64,000 nucleotides of DNA from the NCBI GenBank assembly GCA_003342815.1, contig PTEX01000012.1:2086542-2150541 (forward strand). The letters run 5' to 3'. The first letter of the stretch is position 1, and each line of letters opens with the position of its first letter. Made by a program: the position numbers and the translations under genes. The notes below the pieces were generated by a model. The model was given only the letters and a program-made list of their open reading frames with translations, had not been told where the DNA came from and ran no database searches. Positions 50,783 through 64,000 of the stretch are shown here, piece after piece. Source of the stretch: Eudromia elegans (taxonomy: Eukaryota; Chordata; Aves; Tinamiformes; Tinamidae).

Positions 50783-52724
50783 CTGAAAGGAAAAATGAAA
50801 GCACAGTGAGAAACAAAATTCACGCAGGGCACTTCACAGGCATTTCAGGGATGCTAGAAAAATACTGGCATCATATGAAGTAGAACACAAGCAAAGCCCA
50901 CCTCCAGAAATGCAATGATGAACACACGTTGCCTACACTTAACTGCAACCCCTACTCTGAAGCAATCCAAAACACCATGGATGCACAGGAATATGTAATT
51001 GCATATGACCAAATCAAGATCTAACGCAGGCCTTTCGGCCCTGGGGCGACACCACAGCTACAGCTCACTACGTGCTTGCCCTGTTACTTGTCAGACTGCG
51101 AGGGCGCCTCACCCTGCAGCCAGACTCGGCTGTGCCCATGGACACTGCCTATGCTCCGGCCCTGTGCCCGTGGACGTGATCGTGGGCACCGGCGTGCGGG
51201 CAGTTTGGCGTGTGGGCAGGAGAGCGTTGCTGCTGTCGCCACTGGGGCACACGGAGCTACAGGCCGGCGCTGTGCTATGCAGCTGCACCCCAGCACGTCT
51301 CCGGTCTGGAGGGTCCCTTTGGAAACGGGAAATAGGGTTCCCGGGGAGTCTGGAAACCCATGGAGCTATCCATACCCTTCATTCCATCACAGCAGAAGAG
51401 GAGGAGAAACCATCAACTACCTATCACCCATGCACCCTGCTGACACTCTGGTTATGTGGCCCTCGTGAGCCCTAGGCACAGCACAAGACAGTAAGAGCAC
51501 AGATAAGGGATGAAATCCTGACATCGTGAGCACAAAGGGCTTTTCTTCCATCAGCGGGACAAGGCCGTCTCTCCCCTCACCCCTCACGGGATTTTCTGTG
51601 TTCAAAACGCAGGAATCGCACCCAGCGATGTTCCTCCTGCCCTTCCTTCCTGCTCGTCTTAATCCTGGCCCTGACTTTAGTGCCTTCCTTGAGCAGAAGC
51701 CAACAGGCTATCCTTCTGGATAGCCAAAAACCCAATCCTCATGACATTGTTGTAGGAAATAACTGGAATATTTCTGAATAAACAGTTTAGTGTAACTGGC
51801 CTTTCAGAGCAATATTTCAGTGGGAAGGATCAATGAAAATGTAAATTAAATGTAACTGATTCAATTCAGGCTGCCTACCACAAACCTCCCCTTTTAACAA
51901 GAGATGCTTTGTTTATTTCCAGCCCTTTTCTAGCTCAGCAGAGTCCTGCTGCTGTTATATTTTTGTGTCTATGCCTCAGGCTCTGAGTTCTGCTCTCAAA
52001 TAAATAGCAGAAAAGAATGTGTGCCGACTGGGTTCATTTTGAAACGTCGGGGTGGATCCTCTTCTTTTCCATCAAACTCCCTTGCTGCGGAGACGCTACT
52101 ACCGAGACACACGTTTACTGCTGCGTTCCCAGGTGGACCGCAAGCCCTGCACGGATTACGGACCTTTGCTGCCCTTGCACAGCGCCATTATTGGTGTCCA
52201 AGCAATCCCTTGTAATTACAGAACTCATTAGGCTCTTTGGTGATCTGCCGTTAGGGCTCTTCCGCCTCCTTCTCCTTTTTTTGCCTGCTGATCACACCTG
52301 TACACGTTTCCTTGCACACCACATCAGCTCCGCAGCCGTTCTTAGAGGCTGACTGCTTTCTCCTGCTCAGAAATCCCCGTATATTTTTGGCTGTGCACTC
52401 TGCATTCATGTGACTCTCACACACTGTAGCTCAATGAAATCTTCTGAAAGAGCTGCCAACTCACCAAATTTTCCATGAATTAAGTCCTGACACTTCAATG
52501 AGAGGAAAGACAATGTCTGAAACAAGGCCAGTGCTGGCTTTCTGCCTAGTATGTGTCACAGTAATTCTACCAGCTGCCCTTCCACACAGCACTTCATACT
52601 TCTCAGACCACCAAAAACCCCCTTGAATACTTCCAGTGACAGCAGGGCTCGAGCTGCCAGCATGTTTTCCCAGCCTCTGGCACCCAGCGGCTCCAGACTG
52701 GACCTAGAAAGTTTCTCTGTGTGT

Positions 52725-52750
52725 GTTTGTTTTGTTTTGTTTTTATTTTT
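52725..52750. repeat. (TTTTG)n-type simple repeat
   Basis: TGTTTTGTTTTG units pass into TTTTTATTTTTA. A similar shorter tract lies at 46171-46188. Confidence 0.75.
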
Positions 52751-55700
52751 ATGAATGGCTCTAGCAGGGGACTCTGACTCAGGCACAATACTATACAGCC
52801 ATTCATAAAAAGCAGAGGGAAAATATTGTGCTTTGCCCAGTTGGAAACGGTTGCTGATACGGACCAAGCCTCGCAAGCGCCTGACTCAGGCGAGACCTTT
52901 GCTATCTTAGTGCTTCTCCTCGAGAGCTCCCTGGCAGCGTTTGCTCCCTGCCAGCCGCGCCGCTGGTGCCTTTGCAGGCTGCAGCATGGCACGCATTGGC
53001 CTCGTGCACTTCCGTGCATGGCCAGCAAAGATCAGGAGCAGGCGCAGGCCCCGGGCACGCATCCCGGGAGGCCCCCCCGGCTGCACCCAGTGCTGCAGCT
53101 CGAGGCAGCGTGCCGGCCGAGCGCTGCGCTCCGGGCCCTGCTCCGCCGGCGGGGCTCCTGCTCCACAGCCAATGCACCCACAGTCAAACACCAGCTGGAC
53201 TCATCAAGCACAGCCTGCTCCTGCAAGCACCCCAGCGTCCCCTCCCTCCGGGACTGCAGCACCCACGTTATCCCAAACCTCAGGAACCAAGGCACGCAGG
53301 AATGACAAAAGAATTCCTGAAAGCGCCCCCTCCTATGTGTTTAGCTAAGTGCTGTGGATGTGGAAACCTCTTGACACACAAGGGAACAAAATGCCTCTAC
53401 TTGCTAAGCTCTGTGTTCACCGAGTTAAGAGATCTTTTCAGGACTTCAAAGGAGACAGCCTCGGATTGAAAAGACTTGCAACCGCATGTTCAACTAGCTG
53501 GAAAGAAAGAGAATCTGTCTTGGTTATGAGAAAGACTGGAGGCACACAAAAGCCCAGGACAAGAGACTTAAAGAGGAGCTCTGCAGCACAATAAAGCTGT
53601 ACACCAGCCATGAGCGTGTGGAATTATCACGGACCCCTCCAGAAACCCACAGAGTAGGACGGGAGATCACCTGCTTTGGCGATGCTGCCTCCTTACTGCA
53701 GCGATTCACACGCAGGCGAAGCTTTGTGGAACACCAAACTTTCACATTTTATTTTTATCTCAAGTTTAAAAACTGATTATTTGTAACTGAGTGTGCATCA
53801 GCTGACCTGAAAGCAAAGTTTGCCTCTGTAGGTCAAATACAAGTAAATTTTACAAAATGTTCTTGAATCTGTATGATACAGAGAGCTCAGGTGTTGGAAA
53901 AATCCCGTGACAATGTCATTTAAGTGTCTGTCGTACAAAAAGAAATACATTTGTATAGCAGATACAGCAGAATCTATTCCGACATATTTAAACTATTAAG
54001 TATGTTAGCTAAGATAAAGTAATTTAAAATTTTATTCTAAGATTCCTAATTTTGAAGAGAAAAAAAAAAAAACCAACCCACAGAACAATGTGGACAAATC
54101 TTCTTGTGGTTTTATCTTTGGTTTTAAGCTCTGCATGTTCAAAGCCCAACCATTTACCATTTACAGCACTTTTTCCACCCCTCTTCTGACACCTCATCCT
54201 TCATTTATTTCAGTTTCAAATTCCGCCACTTTACTTTTTTTCCCAAAATCTTAGATGCATCTTCCCAGCCAAAATCTTGCTCAGGCATTTCCTCGTCACT
54301 GGCAAAACCTGTAACACGAAATAACTTCTCCCTATGCCAGTAAATATAGATATTGGCCAAACGATTGCTCTGCCTTCTATATGAGAATGAAAGAACAGCC
54401 TCCTGTGACAAGTCCACATTTAATTTGTACCAGGAATCAAAAACTGCCTCAAACCAACCCATCACACTTCTCTAACTCTCTAGAGTACTCATGTCTTTTC
54501 AGAATATTATGGAAAATATGTAAGGATAAGGGGAAGTCTCTGTCAAGTAGCATGACCAATGCTGGACCACATTTTCGCCATCAGAGACAAAAGCACGGGT
54601 TTTCAATGAAAGTCATTCACCAATGGCCGTGCCCGGGGCTCCACAAGCACTCAACAGGGCCCCTAGGTTGAGCAGTTGCAGTTTCCTCCCTAAATTGAGC
54701 GTTATGAAGATGTTTGACTGACAGCTCCTGGCAACAGTGACTCTTCCCTTCATTCCCAGAGCTTGGCATGGAAAAGACGTTTGTATGGAGGCAGCTCTGC
54801 TGGTGAGACTAAATGACCATGATGGAAACTAATACCCAGTTAGGATGACATTCATAGTGCTGACAGCTCGGTGTTGTGTGGAGATCATTACAATAATTTC
54901 ATAGGTCACCCAAACACTTGTAGTTCTAAATTAAAAGATGAGTAAAACCATATTTAGACCTTTTGTCTACATATCCTAGAAAAATCAGGAAGTTCATATT
55001 ATACCAGTTGAAACCAATATAATCCAAAATAAATCATGTCTTCCAAGCAGTTCCATATGACAGCATAATAACTACTGTTCTGCCCTACAGCTCTAATTGG
55101 TCAGAGTCCAATCTTTCCCTTCCTCTCCGAGGACAGAGCGATGCAGCGCCAGGCTTGGGAGGCCGGGAGTCTGGGAGAGTCCTCCTGCCTTGAATAAAGC
55201 TGCTTTTAGCTTCATGACCTGCAGGAGGAACCACCACAGACTGGGCGGCACAGTGCGCCTGTCATCCGCAGCGCTATTCCAGGTACCCCTATGGCTTTAT
55301 TTAGAAATTCCCTGGCTTGGGAGAGGTTTGCACAAACGCTTTCACACCACCAAGGGCAACGGGGAGTCCCCCAGAGGCCAAGCGGCGACTGCCCGTTGTT
55401 TTGGAAACACGGGCCACGAGTTCTCGTGCCCGCACCGCCTCTCGGCGGCGAACTGGCAAGCGCGGTGTCTGTGTACGCACACTGCTGTGGGTCATTACGG
55501 TCTAACAGCAAAAGCAGCTGGCCCCTGGAGTTCAAACGAGATTTCACACTCCTCCGTGCAGTCTCATAAATGAGGCTAATAGTAATCTGTGGAGAATTCT
55601 GGCAAAATCTGTGGAACTTTTATTCTTTATTTTCTGTCCTACTTGGCGCTGCTCTGAGGTTGTAATACCAAACACAAAGTCAGGTCATTCAAAAAATATT

Positions 55701-58700
55701 TATTAGCTTATTAAACTGACCTCCCCTGACTGCTGCTGGAAAGCCCTGCAACATCTTGTGAGCTGCACCAGTAACTTTAGCTGATGACAAAGTAAACAGC
55801 ACTTTACTCCACTTGTTGAGGAGAGCGGCAATCACCTTAACGCTCAAAGGACACAGTGAATTTTAATGCTTAAATGACCAGCAATGAGATTTTATATTTT
55901 AATTGGCAAATCTAAAGCACAGTGCTTCAACTTACTCTTTTCATAGTGTGAAAATGCAGGCCCTGGCATGCATATCCAATTCAGTAAGTATCTATATCCA
56001 GTGGAAATCAACGGATTTCACTGGGGCTAGAATTTCATCCTCTTTGTTCACAGAGGTTACCTGCACTATAAAAAGTTCAGAGGCTGCTACATTTGCAGGG
56101 CTTTTTTTGTTCTCAGAGGATGAACATGTGGCAAGAAATGTGTTAAAAATCAAACCTGCTTTTCTTTTACAGCGGTATCATTCCTTAGTTTTTCAGTTGC
56201 TTTGATCCAACCTTCCTCATAGTGGTAGATTTCTCCCAACTGCAAATCTTTGGTAAGAAATCAAAGGTTAGAATGGGAAGGAAAAAACACAATTTTTTCT
56301 TCAGCTGTTAATTCACGCACAATAACATCCAACTGAGCTTGTCAACAGTGTAATCAAAATTCAAAGCACAGTAGCTGCTAGTTCAGTGTTCTTGATAGAT
56401 GGTATTAATTTTTACAATCTTTTAATAATCTTTCCGTTGGTGTCAGTTATGTTTACATCAGTTATTTAGGGTAGTGCAGCTTAGGAAATACCCATTTAAT
56501 GGGCCTTGTATCCGTGGTCAAAGGCTAAGGCGAAGGCCACGCTGGCGTGCCCAGCTACAAGCAGTGAAGTCGCTTTGGCTGCACAAGGCTCTGCCGCTGC
56601 TGACTGCTGCTCTTCAGAGGCACCTGTGTTCTGCCTCGGGCTCCCCTGCATTGCCAGGTACCGTGCTTCCCTCATCAGCTTTCCTCGTGCATTTTATCCA
56701 GCTGTATGACAGCACTCTGCCTTTTTTGTTCTGGTAAAATATTAGTAATATTTTTTTTTTCCTTTCAGAATAGTTCAAGTAAACAGTTCGTCACTGATGT
56801 CTTATTGATATGTCCCTAAGGAGACATGGGCTGAGCTCCTTTGCTTAGTTAGCTTTGTATCTCTCCATCTATCAATAACCTCCTATATAGAGAGATTATT
56901 GAGAAGCCCAGATGGGAGGTTTGAGTTAGCCCCAGTAACAGTGTAAGGAAAAGGACTACCTTTTAGTGGACTAAAATAAATGCTAACTTTTTTACAAAAA
57001 AAATGTACCCTCATGAGACAGGGATATAAACTAATCAGGAGTAACTTTTAGTTTTAAAACCTTGCAGACTGCTCCATAGAACTAACTATTGTGCAAACGT
57101 TTATCTCTAGACTATCTTGTCTGTTTTGACATAGAAATCCCTGCAATCACCATGCACTTCTCATGACCCATATGGAAATAATTTTTGGTCACTACTAAAC
57201 AGGCTAGATCTGATTTGATGACCTTGAGGTGAAAAGCTCTGTATTGCATTACCATCCGGTTCCAACTTTTGTTTGAGAGTCTTCCCTCTCTTTTACTCCA
57301 TCTCCTCCTGTCATGCGCAGAAAAAAATAGAGGCAGGTCCCACTTCAGAGACCATTTGCAGAGGTCTCACTGCTGGTGGCTGACTGCAACCGATCCGAGT
57401 TGCAAGATAGGGATCGGCGGATCTCTTCCCTGGACTGACTGCTTGGGAGCTCCCAAATCCCCCAGCCTTTCCATTGGCCTGAAGTGAAATAACATGGTCA
57501 ACTGGCCAGTAATGTACCAATCCAGACCTGCTGCAAAATCCGGCAGAGACTGGAAAGGGAACTTTAAACCTCAAGCTTTAGCAGAAAATACAATGATGAT
57601 TCAGGTAGCATAGCTCACTCTGGCCCTGCTCTCTGCTAATTTCAAGGTCACAAGGCCCTTAACTAATCCAGTGATTCGATGTATTCAGTATTCAATGTAG
57701 GTGTATGCTTGGGGCATCTCCTCTCTCCTGAAAGCTCTACTCTGGGCAAGTGACACAAAGCCAGCCTCTGCAAAGAGGAGTCTCTGCTTTCCCCTCCTCC
57801 TTTTCACAGTGCAGACCAAAAAGCCTCAGGGTCATCACCCCAGTGCTTCTCAGAGGCGGCCAAAGCCCCTTCTCCTCAGTTGAGCTGCATGCTGTGCTTC
57901 TGCCTCCACAGCTCTGAGCGCCATATTTTAGCAAGCATATTTTAGCGGGTGGAACAGCCCCGAATGCAGACATGGGTGCAGGATATTACCACCTTTTGGG
58001 GTACAAAACGGGCACACTGCCCATTTTGCAGCGGTGTGCGACAGAGGCGGCCGCGACATGTCCATGTGGTGCTGGGGCTGCCTAGGATGAGCACCTGACA
58101 GACCTCCCAGGTCACCCCTGCATGAGCATCTGAGGCACCCACTGAACTTGCTGCCTGGAAGACCAGTGCCTGGTTGCAAGTTCCCTGTGCACTTAACGTG
58201 TTAAAGACTCAGCGGGACCAGAGGCTGCCTGATCTCACTGCTGTTCGTGCCACTGGAATAAGTTGTGCTTTTTTCTTTTCTTTTGCTCTATAAAACCCTT
58301 TTTGGGTCTGTGAGGCTGCTCTAGAGTCTTCCATACAGAACAGCTCTAGTCCCCTCATCTCGCCAAGCACAGACGCAGGGACCTAGGCAGCCGCTCCTGC
58401 CTTGCTGTTTCTGCCCCCTCAGAGATGTAACGGAGCTTGCACAGTTATGGCCATTCCCAAGCCCAGCGCTACAGTCCTGCAGGACCTCCCTTTCCCATCC
58501 AGCCCATTTCCACCGTGACCTCCCCTTACCCTGGAAGAGCGGAGCAGGGCAGGGCCGTGCTCCGAAGGCAGGGTGCAGAGCACAGGGACGGCCACCGACG
58601 GGGCCTCGCGGATTCTCTGCAGCTGAGATCCGGCCCCGGGCACTTCTCCGCAACTGCTTTGTCTGAGCGGACACGTCGGCAGCCACATGGTCGGCTGGGG

Positions 58701-60056
58701 ATGTTTGTGTTCGTCTGGGATGCACAGCTGTCTGATGGCCGTCTGTCCATCGTGCAGCCTCGGCAATTACTGCTGCCTCCGGGAAAGTGGTGCTGCCGAG
58801 GGCGTCTGTCAGAGGGGCTGGACGGAGTCTGCTGACATCCCGGCAGTTTCATAAAGAAGCCAGTGTCCCAAATAGGAGTGCATTTTCCATGGACTTAAAT
58901 ATATCAAGGGCTTGGTGGTGAATGGTTGTAATTAATTCATTTGCTCTCTTGATCTATTTTGGGACCTTTCTGGTGCATGGTATGTTAAATACTGAACTCA
59001 GCTCACACTGTTATTTTTTAATGAGCAATGGACATTACATTCACTATGTCCAAATGAATGATTTGTAGAACCTCCTTGTGAAGAAAAAGAGGGAGGGAAA
59101 AAAAGGAAACATTTAGACTATATTTCCAGTGGGCTTTTATCATTCATTCTGTAATGGCAACTTTATCACATACATATAGACATCACTGTGAGTCCACAGG
59201 ACACAGTAATGTACTTTAAAAGATGATACCAAAACCGTCTGCTCGTTTATTCAGCAAGAACCCATTTGCAAAGGGGCTGCGATGCGGGAGCGCTTCGCCA
59301 GCCCGCGGACGCGCAGCTACGAGTGCTGTCTGTGTGCACACGCTTCTCTGCCGGCGAGAAAGGCAAGGAGGCAGAGGGACAGAGAACGCGATTCTGCTCC
59401 TCATAAACCCGGTGTCATTCTGGACTGGTTCTGGTTATGTCTCTGGATAGACAACGAATGCAGCCCACTCGAGAGAGAACTCAACTGTAGTTTATAAAGG
59501 ACAATTACGTGGCTGTCGAGCTGGGTTATCTAATAGCCTTTTGGAAGCTACATCTGACCTGAAGATCCTATTTGTTGCTTGGATCTAACAACGTGAACAT
59601 CAAAGGTACGTGTGCTTGGTGTGCAGGCAAATCCCCTGCAGCTTTTTTCATAATACTGCAGTAACTTGATACCACACCAAGAATGCAGTGCCTGGAGCAC
59701 TCTACTCCAACCCGCCTTGCTGGTACAGCTTAAAGTGGTTTCCTTGTTCACAAAGCACCATACGCCACTTGGAAAGCTGCCTGGGTTTAAATTGTTACTG
59801 TTGCTAGCGAGTCCCTGTGAGTGTTTTACCAAAGGTAGCACAATCCAGATAATCAGACTGCTCAATAGCTGCTCTTAATTCCTGGTAAGTCCTTCTATTT
59901 TCTGTTGTTTCTGTTATTTGTTCCTAAGTGACAAAGCAAACTAATTTTTCATTTCCAGAAAAGAAAGAAAAATTTTAAAAAAGAGCTAAATCCTGTCCTT
60001 GGCTAAACTCTGCTCTCAGCTAAAACCTAGTTGCAGAGTCTACTCAAAGAGGTAAA

Positions 60057-60190
60057 TCACAGAATCACAGAGTGCTTATGGCTGGAAGTGACCTCTAGAG
60101 TTCATCTAGTCCAACCCTCCTGCACACGCAGGGTCACCTCAAGCATGTGGCACAGGATAAACGCTTCCATCTTAGGCAGATTTTATTTTT
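60057..60190 (-). mobile_element. CR1 LINE 3' fragment (minus orientation)
   Basis: On the plus strand CACAGAATCACAGAGTG, then GACCTCTAGAGTTCATCTAG, TCCAACCCTCCTGC and GCAGGGTCACCT form the reverse complement of the CR1 3' end, including its terminal ATTCTGTGA-type repeats. The match fades by about 60190. It is a truncated, inactive copy in HMGA2 intron 3, antisense to its own orientation on the plus strand and therefore sense relative to HMGA2. Confidence 0.92.
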
Positions 60191-63100
60191 GCTTGGACCC
60201 TCTGTGGTTTGAGGGGTGCCAGAATGATACAAGTTGGTAGCCTCTGTGGCTAGGTGGTCCTGGCAGCAGAGGAGGGAGCAGCTTGGCCAGTATCCAAATG
60301 CTGTTGCAGCTGGCACAGGAAGACGGATCCTTCGTTTCTGGGAAGGAGGCACCAACCTACCACATGGGGTGGAAAGAAGCCTGATTTGGAGCAGAGTGAA
60401 ATCTGTCTCCTTGAGACTGGGAACTGGCAGCCGTGAGGCCAAGGACACCAATCCTTACAAGGCTGCCTGATTGCTGCTGTGTACTTGGCTTCGTTTCTGT
60501 TCTCAAACCATGCACTTGGGTGGCATATCTGGGGCTTTTGCATTTACGTCAAGGGCACTGTAGAAAGAGAAAGATCAGGGAGCCTGGTTAAAAGGACTAT
60601 TCTTGTGTATGAGCAGCATCCACAGGAGCTCACGTCCTTCCTGAAGAAGAGCTCCCTAAATCAGCACTGGAGCCTGTGCTCGATCAGGTCTGCCTCAGGC
60701 AGAGTGTCCCGAGAGCAGGACCGCCTGGAGCTTCCCTGCACACAAGCACTGCGGCAGGGTGGGCGACAGGGACGGGATAAGGAGCTGCCCGTGCCTCCTC
60801 GCCTTTCATCACCTCCCAGGAATGTCTGCCCTCAGGGATAATTTAGAGGGGTTTACATTAATAAACGTGTGGCCTTTACAGCCATGTTTTTTAACTTTAA
60901 TTCCTGTCTGCCCTTGCTGGCACATGCCGTTGGCAATTTGTGGTTGTTTTGCTTGTTCGGCATCGTATAATTATCCTTTATTACTGAATCTAGATGTTTT
61001 CTTATGGTTAAACAAACACAGAGCTCATGAAAGTGATACAGTCTAGCTTCATTTTGGTTAGCATATACTGTTTTCTTTTTTGTAAGCTGCTTGTTTTCCT
61101 CAGACAAAAAGATAGTGTTTTGCTATCCACAAATGGACTATTTCACGAATCTTCCAGATGCACCATCACACTTCCAGAGAGCTTCCTGACTGACGAGAAA
61201 TCTGTGACTTCTACAAGAGCTTCACATTCGGACATTATTAATGAATGTTCTGTACCTCAGAGTCAGCCCTCAAAGGTCACATAAGCTCCATATGTTTTCC
61301 TGTTTAGCACTGTGGCGGTCCCCTCCTTCTCGTGACTCCTAAGTGTCCTAAACCTCACCCTTTGGTTTGGGGTTGGTTGAATGGACTCCTATGGACGCAG
61401 CACTCAGTGTTCCACCCAAGCTTTGACTTACAGTAGAAACACATTTTCACATCTGTGCCCGTTCCATGACAAGGTTATATGCAGAACAGCTAACGGAAAT
61501 GAGATCAGATGGGTGAGAGGGAGGATCCACATGGCTTTGAAGAGGGAACACGGCAGAAAGAAGCTGCTCTCTGCCCACAAATAAGGGCCTTCAGGAAAGA
61601 GGCTGCAGGGTAATGTTGCACTGCAGGTAGTTTTGGACCTTCTTCACCTACAGCACTGGCCTTCTGTATCTGAGAGCACACTTTTCTTCCGGGTCACAAT
61701 CTCTTATCTCAAGCCATGTTACACTCCACGTACAGGACTGCCAACATCATGGAGGAGTCTTGGGGGCGCAGGAGTTATGAAGACCTTGCCAGTGAATATT
61801 AGAGACTTTGGGAGCAAGATCCACAAAAAATGCCAACAAAAATGCATACACTGATTCGCATTCTGTAACAACACAGGTAGGGACAAGTATGTCTCATTCC
61901 TAAACTACAGGACTAATTAAAGGACTAATTATACATCATTAACCTATTGATATGTAGTGTACAAGGGCTAACTCCAAGCAAAAGGACTTGGGAAGTGCTT
62001 GGGCACCACTGTGAAAAACATTAAGAAAATCACCTCACTAGTATCTCTCACAAGGATTTTTTTTTCCAGATACATTTTTCTTAACTTCCACTGTTCCTTT
62101 TGAAATGGAAATCTAACACACTGCAAGAGGACCTGTGGGACCTGTACCACTGTGAAAGGGGGTATATAGGTATTACTCCTCGGTTCAGCAAGGGTATTCT
62201 TACAACAAGTTTAAGAATATGAATTAATAATGAGATTACAAAAATGATCACCACCTTGAAATATATAATCTCACTTCTGCATAGGCTTTTCATCTCTGCA
62301 GATCCCAAAGTCACTTACAAACTGGAATTGATACAGAGACCTTCTAAAGGGATCTGTTTCACTCTGCATTGAAATTTGGCCGTTTCTGGGATGAAAGCTG
62401 GTAGTTGTTTTAACAGCACAAGACAACGTTGCCTACAGTTAGGGCATGAGGTGAAGAGTATCCAGTGTCCAGTGTAAGTGGACCGGAAGGAAAGATGTAA
62501 TTATCCAAACTGGAATTTGGCCAAGACATGGGGGTCAAAACCCCTTCTCTTCTCTCTTCAAAAGTTCCACGGGAACTGTAATGACCACAAATGGTCAGGG
62601 ACTTGATTTTACATCTCACCTGAAAAGCAACACCTCCAAGCACGCCGCTTTTGCAGCAGCGTTCATCGTAAGCGGATCGGAAAGAGAAGTGCGTTCCACC
62701 AGAGCAGGTGGTCTTGGCGAAATTCAGTTTTGCTTCCCAGACAGCCTACATCTGACAGCCCAGGGGATATACACGTATGTACAGTGCCCATGTGAAAAAA
62801 GAACAGACACTGGCACACGACAGATCACGCGGCTTGTGTTGGATTCATTAATCAAAACCTGAGATCATCCCTCACTCCCTCCAAAAGAGCAATATTCATC
62901 TCACGATCATCTCGTGACTTGACTTTTGCTGTCTTGAATGCGAACTTTTAAACCTATGAATGGCCACTAGTGAACACACCTTTCCACTGAGGCATTAGTC
63001 CTGCTGCATTATGCACCATGTACTAATTATTTAGTTACTAATTATATAGCTATGAATACTTATCAAGGCTCAGCCAAGATGCTGCAATTCAGCCATGTGT

Positions 63101-64000
63101 TAAATATCTCATAAAATAAAATTCATAGACTAAAAATTATGTCCAAAATCTTACAGATTTGGAGAGACCAATTTGATGTTAACCCATGCTAGATTTTCAG
63201 AGAAGGCTTCCAAAGGTTGTTTTAAAACAATCTTTATACTTAAAAAAAGATAAGAAGTCTACCTGCCTTTCACAGACTCTATTTGGCACAATACACTGTG
63301 TACTTTTCAATAAACTACAGTTCCTTCTAGGGTGTTTCTCAGACCATTACAAGTGAGGGCAAGCCCCAACGTCCCAGACTCTCCAAGGCTCAGGAGCAGT
63401 CTCATGCTGGACCATGTACTGCAACCAGCAGTGGGGCTGGGAGCAAAGCAAATCCTGAGCTGACATAAGGAAGACAGAAAGACCGGCTAAGGCTGATGGT
63501 TCCAGGTTGCCCAGCAAATGGTGACCCAGATCTGTCCCCTCACCCGATCACACAATAGGCCCAGCAATGGAGGCAGAAAGACTCTCAGGCTGCAAGATTT
63601 TGCTACAGCACTGCTACAAACAGGGGAGTTTGCTACCCCTGCATTAGACGCTGTACAACTGCTGTACAAAATGCTGGTGCCCTACACAGAGAAGTGTGTA
63701 GTCCCTAAACTTGATTCAAAAGACTTATTTAAGAGTTTGTCGCCTGCACTCAAATGCCCCCTGTAAAAGGACATCCCTTTCTGGGCACAATTTGAGCAAT
63801 CTGCAGCAGACCTTCATTTGTGACGGGCTCCAATGGCTCTTCCTGCCCAGCAGGTCACATCAGAATGTCACAGGGTCCCATCTAGTTTTAGCATCTGCGA
63901 ATCAAGGGTGGGATATTGATACCACTGATCTAATAAACAAGACCTAGTCTATCTCGTAGAACTATTGCCAGGAGGGTTTCTTTTCCATAAACAGTTCCTT

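Larger units (their letters stand above)
50783..64000 (-). other. HMGA2: HMGA2 intron 3, 3' portion (at least 13.2 kb)
   Basis: This is everything from the exon 4 acceptor to the window edge. No sequence encoding the third AT-hook (a KRPRGRPRKW-like peptide) appears on the minus strand, so exon 3 lies beyond 64000. This agrees with HMGA2 intron 3 being very long in other vertebrates (over 100 kb in human). One CR1 relic (60.06 kb) and small simple repeats are present. ORFs here are short and unlike known proteins. Confidence 0.75.

Noticed and set aside
56866-56902. Short imperfect hairpin TCAATAA...TTATTGA
   Set aside because: The stem is short with mismatches. Too small for a microRNA precursor and expected by chance in AT-rich DNA.
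57170-57270. Possible third CR1 fragment (TTTGATGACCTTGAGGTG then GGTTCCAAC)
   Set aside because: Resembles the CR1 3' end only over short scattered words, without the ordered series of motifs seen in the two accepted copies.
50783-64000. HMGA2 exon 3 (third AT-hook)
   Set aside because: Searched for a minus-strand KRPRGRPRKW-like peptide followed by a donor and found none, so it is assumed to lie past the right edge.
1-64000. CRISPR arrays, bacterial operons, rRNA genes, canonical tRNA genes
   Set aside because: None seen. Repeats are eukaryotic simple repeats and CR1 relics, and the window has vertebrate gene structure throughout.

Overview
This is vertebrate, most likely avian, chromosomal DNA. 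It has intron/exon structure, long non-coding stretches with no ORF of convincing coding character, and two degraded CR1 LINE 3' ends of the bird/reptile type. There is little other interspersed repeat. I cannot name the species.

The one gene I can identify is HMGA2, on the minus strand, and only its 3' end lies here. Exon 4 (50750-50782, 33 nt) encodes PQQVVQKKPAQ. The coding part of exon 5 (33647-33694) encodes EETEETSSQESAEED plus a stop. Together they give the linker and acidic C-terminal tail of HMGA2, with consensus splice sites and phase-0 junctions. A 3'UTR of about 3.1 kb follows, ending near 30575 at an AATAAA with a GU-rich downstream element. It carries eight let-7 seed matches, the hallmark of HMGA2 post-transcriptional control. 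Exons 1-3, with the AT-hooks, lie beyond the right edge; 13.2 kb of intron 3 is included.

Layout: 1-30574 is downstream intergenic DNA with no recognisable gene. It contains a CpG cluster with a CRE-like site (about 5.9-6.2 kb), a run of TAAT homeodomain-type sites (6.9-7.0 kb), long AT-rich stretches that could be conserved regulatory DNA (15.8-18.5 kb), a CR1 relic (19.2 kb) and an odd direct-repeat-flanked segment (24.6-24.9 kb). 30575-33694 is HMGA2 exon 5. 33695-50749 is intron 4 (17 kb), with two CpG islands (40.93-41.73 and 46.53-47.25 kb) that look like unannotated promoters, one possibly antisense. 50783-64000 is the 3' part of intron 3, with a second CR1 relic.

No bacterial-type system, CRISPR array, rRNA, convincing tRNA or intact mobile element was seen. 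The observations most worth following up are the let-7 site array and the two intragenic CpG islands with adjacent splice-donor and transcription-factor motifs.
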